Below the pieces are notes generated by a model that saw only the letters and a list, made by a program, of their open reading frames with translations, was not told where the DNA came from and ran no database searches. A program made the position numbers and the translations under genes. Shown piece by piece: positions 15,119-18,064 of a DNA stretch of 18,064 nt. Numbering within the stretch: position 1 is the first letter of the stretch; every line of letters starts with the position of its first letter. This stretch comes from Chloroflexota bacterium (GTDB lineage Bacteria > Chloroflexota > Anaerolineae > Anaerolineales > Anaerolineaceae), in NCBI GenBank assembly GCA_019136175.1, contig JAGVUS010000324.1:1-18064 (forward strand), read 5' to 3'.

Positions 15119-16164
15119 GTGATGGTTTTCCCCTGGCAGATGGGTACCGTGATCCAACCCTGGTAGCCACCCTGCTGGCTCAGTTGCATGTTTCTGTAAC
15201 CCATCCCTGGGTCATTATGGAAATATGCGGCGGACAGACCCACGCCATCATGCAATCCGGTCTGGATCAACTTCTACCGCCCCAGATTGAGCTTGTCCAT
15301 GGACCTGGTTGCCCGGTATGTGTCACCCCCCTTGAATTGATTGACAAGGCACTGGATATTGCTTCCCGACCGGAAGTGATCTTTTGTTCATTTGGAGATA
15401 TGCTTCGGGTACCTGGCTCCAGCCGGGATTTGTTTTCAGTCCGTGCAAGCGGCGGGCAGGTAAGGGTGGTATACTCCCCGCTCGATGCTGTTCGATTGGC
15501 GCGGCAGAACCCTGATAAGCAAATTGTCTTTTTTGCCATCGGATTTGAAACGACTGCCCCCGCCAATGCAGCCAGCGTTCTCCAGGCAGAGGCACTGGGG
15601 TTGACCAATTATTCGATCCTGGTTTCCCATGTTCGTGTCCCCCCTGCCATGCATGCCATTCTTGGTTCGCCCCAATCCCGGGTCCAGGGTTTTCTGGCAG
15701 CCGGTCATGTCTGCGCGGTGATGGGATATTGGGAATACCCCCCCATTGCGGAAAAATACCATGTTCCCATTGTTGTGACAGGTTTTGAACCCGTGGATCT
15801 TCTGCGCGGCATCCTGATGACTGTCAAGCAACTGGAAGCCGGTACAAGTGAGGTGGAAAATGCATATCCCCGTCTGGTCACCCGGGAAGGAAACCCTGCC
15901 GCTATCCCGGGAAGCGGCTGGAAGCTTAATCACGCCTATGCGCAGTATGATGCCGAAAACAAGTTTGATGTCGCTTCCATTCAGACCCGGGAATCTGAAA
16001 TATGCATTGCAGGTGATATTCTGCAGGGCTTAAAAAAGCCGCTTGACTGCCAGGCTTTTGGAAACCAATGCACCCCTCAAAATCCACTGGGTGCCCCCAT
16101 GGTATCCTCCGAAGGAGCCTGCTCTGCCTATTTTCGCTTTCACCACCCGATGGAGACATCCTGA
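15115..16164 (+). CDS. hypD: Hydrogenase Fe-ligand assembly protein HypD
   Basis: HypD is the [4Fe-4S] scaffold on which, with HypC and HypE, iron receives its CN and CO ligands. The 349-residue protein has the catalytic motifs CGGQTH (38-43), GPGCPVC (63-69, C66 and C69), FGDMLRVPGS and FAIGFETTAPA, then ICIAGDILQG (C297) and the C-terminal Fe-S region with C312, C319 and C336 (CQAFGNQCTP, EGACSAY). Length and motifs are complete. Start and stop codons both overlap neighbours (ATGA with hypC, TGATGA with hypE), indicating tight co-translation. Confidence 0.96.
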   Translation: MSDGFPLADGYRDPTLVATLLAQLHVSVTHPWVIMEICGGQTHAIMQSGLDQLLPPQIELVHGPGCPVCVTPLELIDKALDIASRPEVIFCSFGDMLRVPGSSRDLFSVRASGGQVRVVYSPLDAVRLARQNPDKQIVFFAIGFETTAPANAASVLQAEALGLTNYSILVSHVRVPPAMHAILGSPQSRVQGFLAAGHVCAVMGYWEYPPIAEKYHVPIVVTGFEPVDLLRGILMTVKQLEAGTSEVENAYPRLVTREGNPAAIPGSGWKLNHAYAQYDAENKFDVASIQTRESEICIAGDILQGLKKPLDCQAFGNQCTPQNPLGAPMVSSEGACSAYFRFHHPMETS

Positions 16165-17240
16165 TGACAATTTCCCCCTTGCCGCCCATGGAAGGTCCGG
16201 TCTGTCCACTACCCCTCCACCACGATCAAACTGTCGTCATGGGTCATGGCAGCGGAGGTCGGATGACGCATGAGTTAATCCAAAACACATTCCTGCCGCA
16301 TCTATCCAGTCCATGGAATACAGGGAATGATTTTGCCGCCCTTACCCTTTCCCAAGAATCCAATGTCCCTGCAGTGTTGATTGTCTCAACGGATTCACAC
16401 ATTGTCAGCCCGTTATTCTTCCCCGGAGGAGACATTGGACGGCTGGCAGTCTGTGGAACAGTCAATGACATCAGCATGTCTGGTGCCACTCCATTGTATT
16501 TGACTGCTGGATTTATCCTGGAAGAAGGACTGCCAATATCCATGCTGGAGAAAATCCTTGCATCCATGAAAATCGCCGCCAATGAGGCGGGTATCCAGGT
16601 TGTTGCAGGAGATACAAAGGTGGTTGAAAAAGGTAAAGGGGATGGAATATTTATCACAACCACCGGGGTCGGTCTAAAGGATCCCCGGTATCATCCTGCG
16701 GGGCAATCTGCTGTGCCGGGTGACGTGGTCCTGATCTCCGGCGCGCTTGGAGATCACGCGATGGCAGTTCTTTCCGCCCGGGGCGATCTGGGATTTGAAA
16801 CCAATATTCAATCTGATGTGGCTCCACTTAATTCCATGATACACGAATTGTTATCAGTCGCCCCGCACACCCACGTCCTGCGGGATCCCACCCGGGGAGG
16901 TCTGGCAACATCGCTCAACGAAATTGCAGCGCAGAGCAAAGTCAATATCACCATTTTCGAAAAGGACATCCCTGTCCATACTCCTGTTCAGGCGGTTTGT
17001 GAAATGCTTGGTTTCGATCCGCTCTACGCTGCCAACGAAGGGAAACTGATCGTGATTGTCCCCCCGGATGAAGCAGATGCTGCTCTGGCATCACTCCGTT
17101 CCCACCCATATGGCAGGGAAGCCCGAATGATCGGGGAAGTCCTTCCCAATCCCAAAAACAGGGTCCTTCTTAAAACCAGGATTGGGAGCAGTCGCATTTT
17201 GGACATGCTTGCCGGTGAAATGCTCCCACGCATCTGCTGA
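16164..17240 (+). CDS. hypE: Hydrogenase expression/formation protein HypE
   Basis: HypE dehydrates the carbamoyl group received from HypF into a thiocyanate on its C-terminal Cys and donates CN to iron on HypCD. The 358-residue PurM/AIRS-fold protein carries GHGSGGRMTHELI near the N-terminus, DTKVVEKGKGDGIFI, DPTRGGLATSLNEIA, NEGKLIV and the invariant C-terminal PRIC ending with the acceptor Cys358. The frame stays open upstream inside hypD; the ATG at 16164, overlapping the hypD TGA, is the operon-consistent start. An ATG at 16188 is a possible alternative. Last hyp gene; no terminator hairpin is seen after it. Confidence 0.95.
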   Translation: MTISPLPPMEGPVCPLPLHHDQTVVMGHGSGGRMTHELIQNTFLPHLSSPWNTGNDFAALTLSQESNVPAVLIVSTDSHIVSPLFFPGGDIGRLAVCGTVNDISMSGATPLYLTAGFILEEGLPISMLEKILASMKIAANEAGIQVVAGDTKVVEKGKGDGIFITTTGVGLKDPRYHPAGQSAVPGDVVLISGALGDHAMAVLSARGDLGFETNIQSDVAPLNSMIHELLSVAPHTHVLRDPTRGGLATSLNEIAAQSKVNITIFEKDIPVHTPVQAVCEMLGFDPLYAANEGKLIVIVPPDEADAALASLRSHPYGREARMIGEVLPNPKNRVLLKTRIGSSRILDMLAGEMLPRIC

Positions 17241-17248
17241 TGAAATTC

Positions 17249-17257
17249 TGGTATACT
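17249..17257 (+). promoter_or_regulatory. Extended -10 promoter upstream of the methyltransferase gene
   Basis: TGGTATACT contains the extended -10 TG and a TATACT hexamer (17252-17257), 9 bp after hypE ends. No clear -35 box is present, as is common for extended -10 promoters. The start would lie near 17264, leaving a leader of about 28 nt. Confidence 0.45.
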
Positions 17258-17291
17258 TCAGCCACCAAATCCTAAAACTCCAGAGGTTCTG

Positions 17292-18064
17292 ATGAAAATC
17301 AACTACCGGGAAACAACCAATGATCTCCAGACCAGGATTGACATTCATAACCAGTTCGGTGGTCGGAATATCGATGAATGGATGCTGGATGTATTGAAGC
17401 TTCAGAAGGGAATCCGCATCCTGGACGTTGGCTGTGGAGCTGGTAAACAACTGCTCTCGTTTTACAATTACCTGGAAGGCGATGCGAAAATTCTGGGGGG
17501 GGATGTCAATACTGAACTGCTGGAACAGGCGCGCCAGGAAATTGCCAAACGAAATGCCAGCATCCAGGTGATGGAGTTGAACTTCAATCAACCATTCCCA
17601 TTGGACGAAAACCAGTTCGACCTGGTGTCCTGTTGTTTTGCCATCTATTATGCTGAAGATATTCCCTTTACCATCCATCAGATGCACAGGGTAATTCGTC
17701 CCGGCGGCAGACTCTTCACCACCGGTCCCATGCCCCAGAACAAGCAACTCTTCTACGATATCATCCGGGAAGCCACAGGCAAGGAAATTCCTCCCATGCC
17801 GGGTTCCTCCCGCTATTCCACCGGTATTCTTTCCGCTGTCCAGGAAACATTTTCATCGGTGGAACTCCACATCTTTGAAAATCCGCTAACCTTCACATCT
17901 GTAGATCCTTTCGTCAGTTACACCCGCGCCTCCCTTTCAGAAGATCGCAAATTATGGTCCAGTTTCTTCCAAAACAAGGATGATTTTGAGAAAATCATGA
18001 CCCGCATTTCAGAGGTGGCAACCCGGCGGATGCAGGCGGAAGGTAAACTGGTCATGACCAAAGT
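17292..18064 (+). CDS. Class I SAM-dependent methyltransferase, 3'-truncated by the window edge
   Basis: The ATG at 17292 follows AGAGG (17282-17286), and the frame is open to the window end, giving 257 residues with no stop. It shows Rossmann-fold methyltransferase motifs: I, ILDVGCGAG (43-51); an acidic GGD at the end of beta-2 (69-71); the FDLVSCCFAIYYAED region after beta-4 (109-123); and HRVIRPGGRLF (132-142). This is the pattern of Methyltransf_11/25-type enzymes that act on small molecules, quinones or lipids. The substrate cannot be inferred. With an apparent promoter of its own, it need not belong to the hydrogenase/formate system. Confidence 0.85.
   Translation, partial: MKINYRETTNDLQTRIDIHNQFGGRNIDEWMLDVLKLQKGIRILDVGCGAGKQLLSFYNYLEGDAKILGGDVNTELLEQARQEIAKRNASIQVMELNFNQPFPLDENQFDLVSCCFAIYYAEDIPFTIHQMHRVIRPGGRLFTTGPMPQNKQLFYDIIREATGKEIPPMPGSSRYSTGILSAVQETFSSVELHIFENPLTFTSVDPFVSYTRASLSEDRKLWSSFFQNKDDFEKIMTRISEVATRRMQAEGKLVMTK

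Overview
All genes in this window lie on the + strand. It reads as one metabolic locus of a strict anaerobe: a selenocysteine formate dehydrogenase (FDH) linked to two sets of NADH-dehydrogenase-like electron-input subunits, followed by FDH maturation and [NiFe]-hydrogenase maturation genes. The style of the proteins (HndABC-like diaphorase, stand-alone GHKL ATPase, NuoG-like FDH, clustered hyp genes) suggests a fermentative or syntrophic bacterium, possibly an Anaerolineae-type Chloroflexota. That placement is a guess from memory of such proteins, not from a search.

Layout. 1-693: 3' part of a PHP-domain protein. 694-857: intergenic region with a candidate sigma70-like promoter, an FNR/CRP-like dyad over its -35 box and a 15-bp-period tandem repeat. 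858-9988: a likely single operon of nuoE-like (hndA), a small GHKL ATPase, hndB-like [2Fe-2S] protein, hndC-like nuoF with a C-terminal 2[4Fe-4S] ferredoxin, a second nuoE broken by an internal deletion and frameshift, a second and simpler nuoF, a FocA-type formate channel, and the FDH catalytic subunit. The FDH gene reads through an in-frame UGA (8306-8308), followed by a bacterial SECIS hairpin with a GGUCU loop. A 16-bp perfect-stem terminator closes the operon. 10078-10863: fdhD. 10978-11484: a cyclic-nucleotide-binding-domain protein with no DNA-binding domain. 11533-17240: hypA-hypB-hypF-hypC-hypD-hypE, tightly packed with ATGA-type overlaps. 17292-end: the 5' part of a SAM-dependent methyltransferase with its own extended -10 promoter.

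How the genes fit together. FocA moves formate across the membrane. The Mo/W-bis-MGD selenoenzyme interconverts formate and CO2 and passes electrons through its N-terminal Fe-S clusters to the NuoE/NuoF modules, which would exchange them with NAD(P)(H) and perhaps ferredoxin. FdhD supplies the sulfur needed for an active Mo cofactor. The hyp genes make the Ni-Fe(CN)2CO site of a [NiFe] hydrogenase whose structural genes are not in the window, so formate and H2 metabolism may be coupled in this cell. The front of the cluster (PHP, NuoE, GHKL ATPase, HndB, NuoF) looks like the front of the electron-bifurcating [FeFe]-hydrogenase clusters of Clostridia, but ends in an FDH instead of the hydrogenase. 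No [FeFe] hydrogenase, selA/B/C/D, mobile element, CRISPR array, rRNA or tRNA was recognised.
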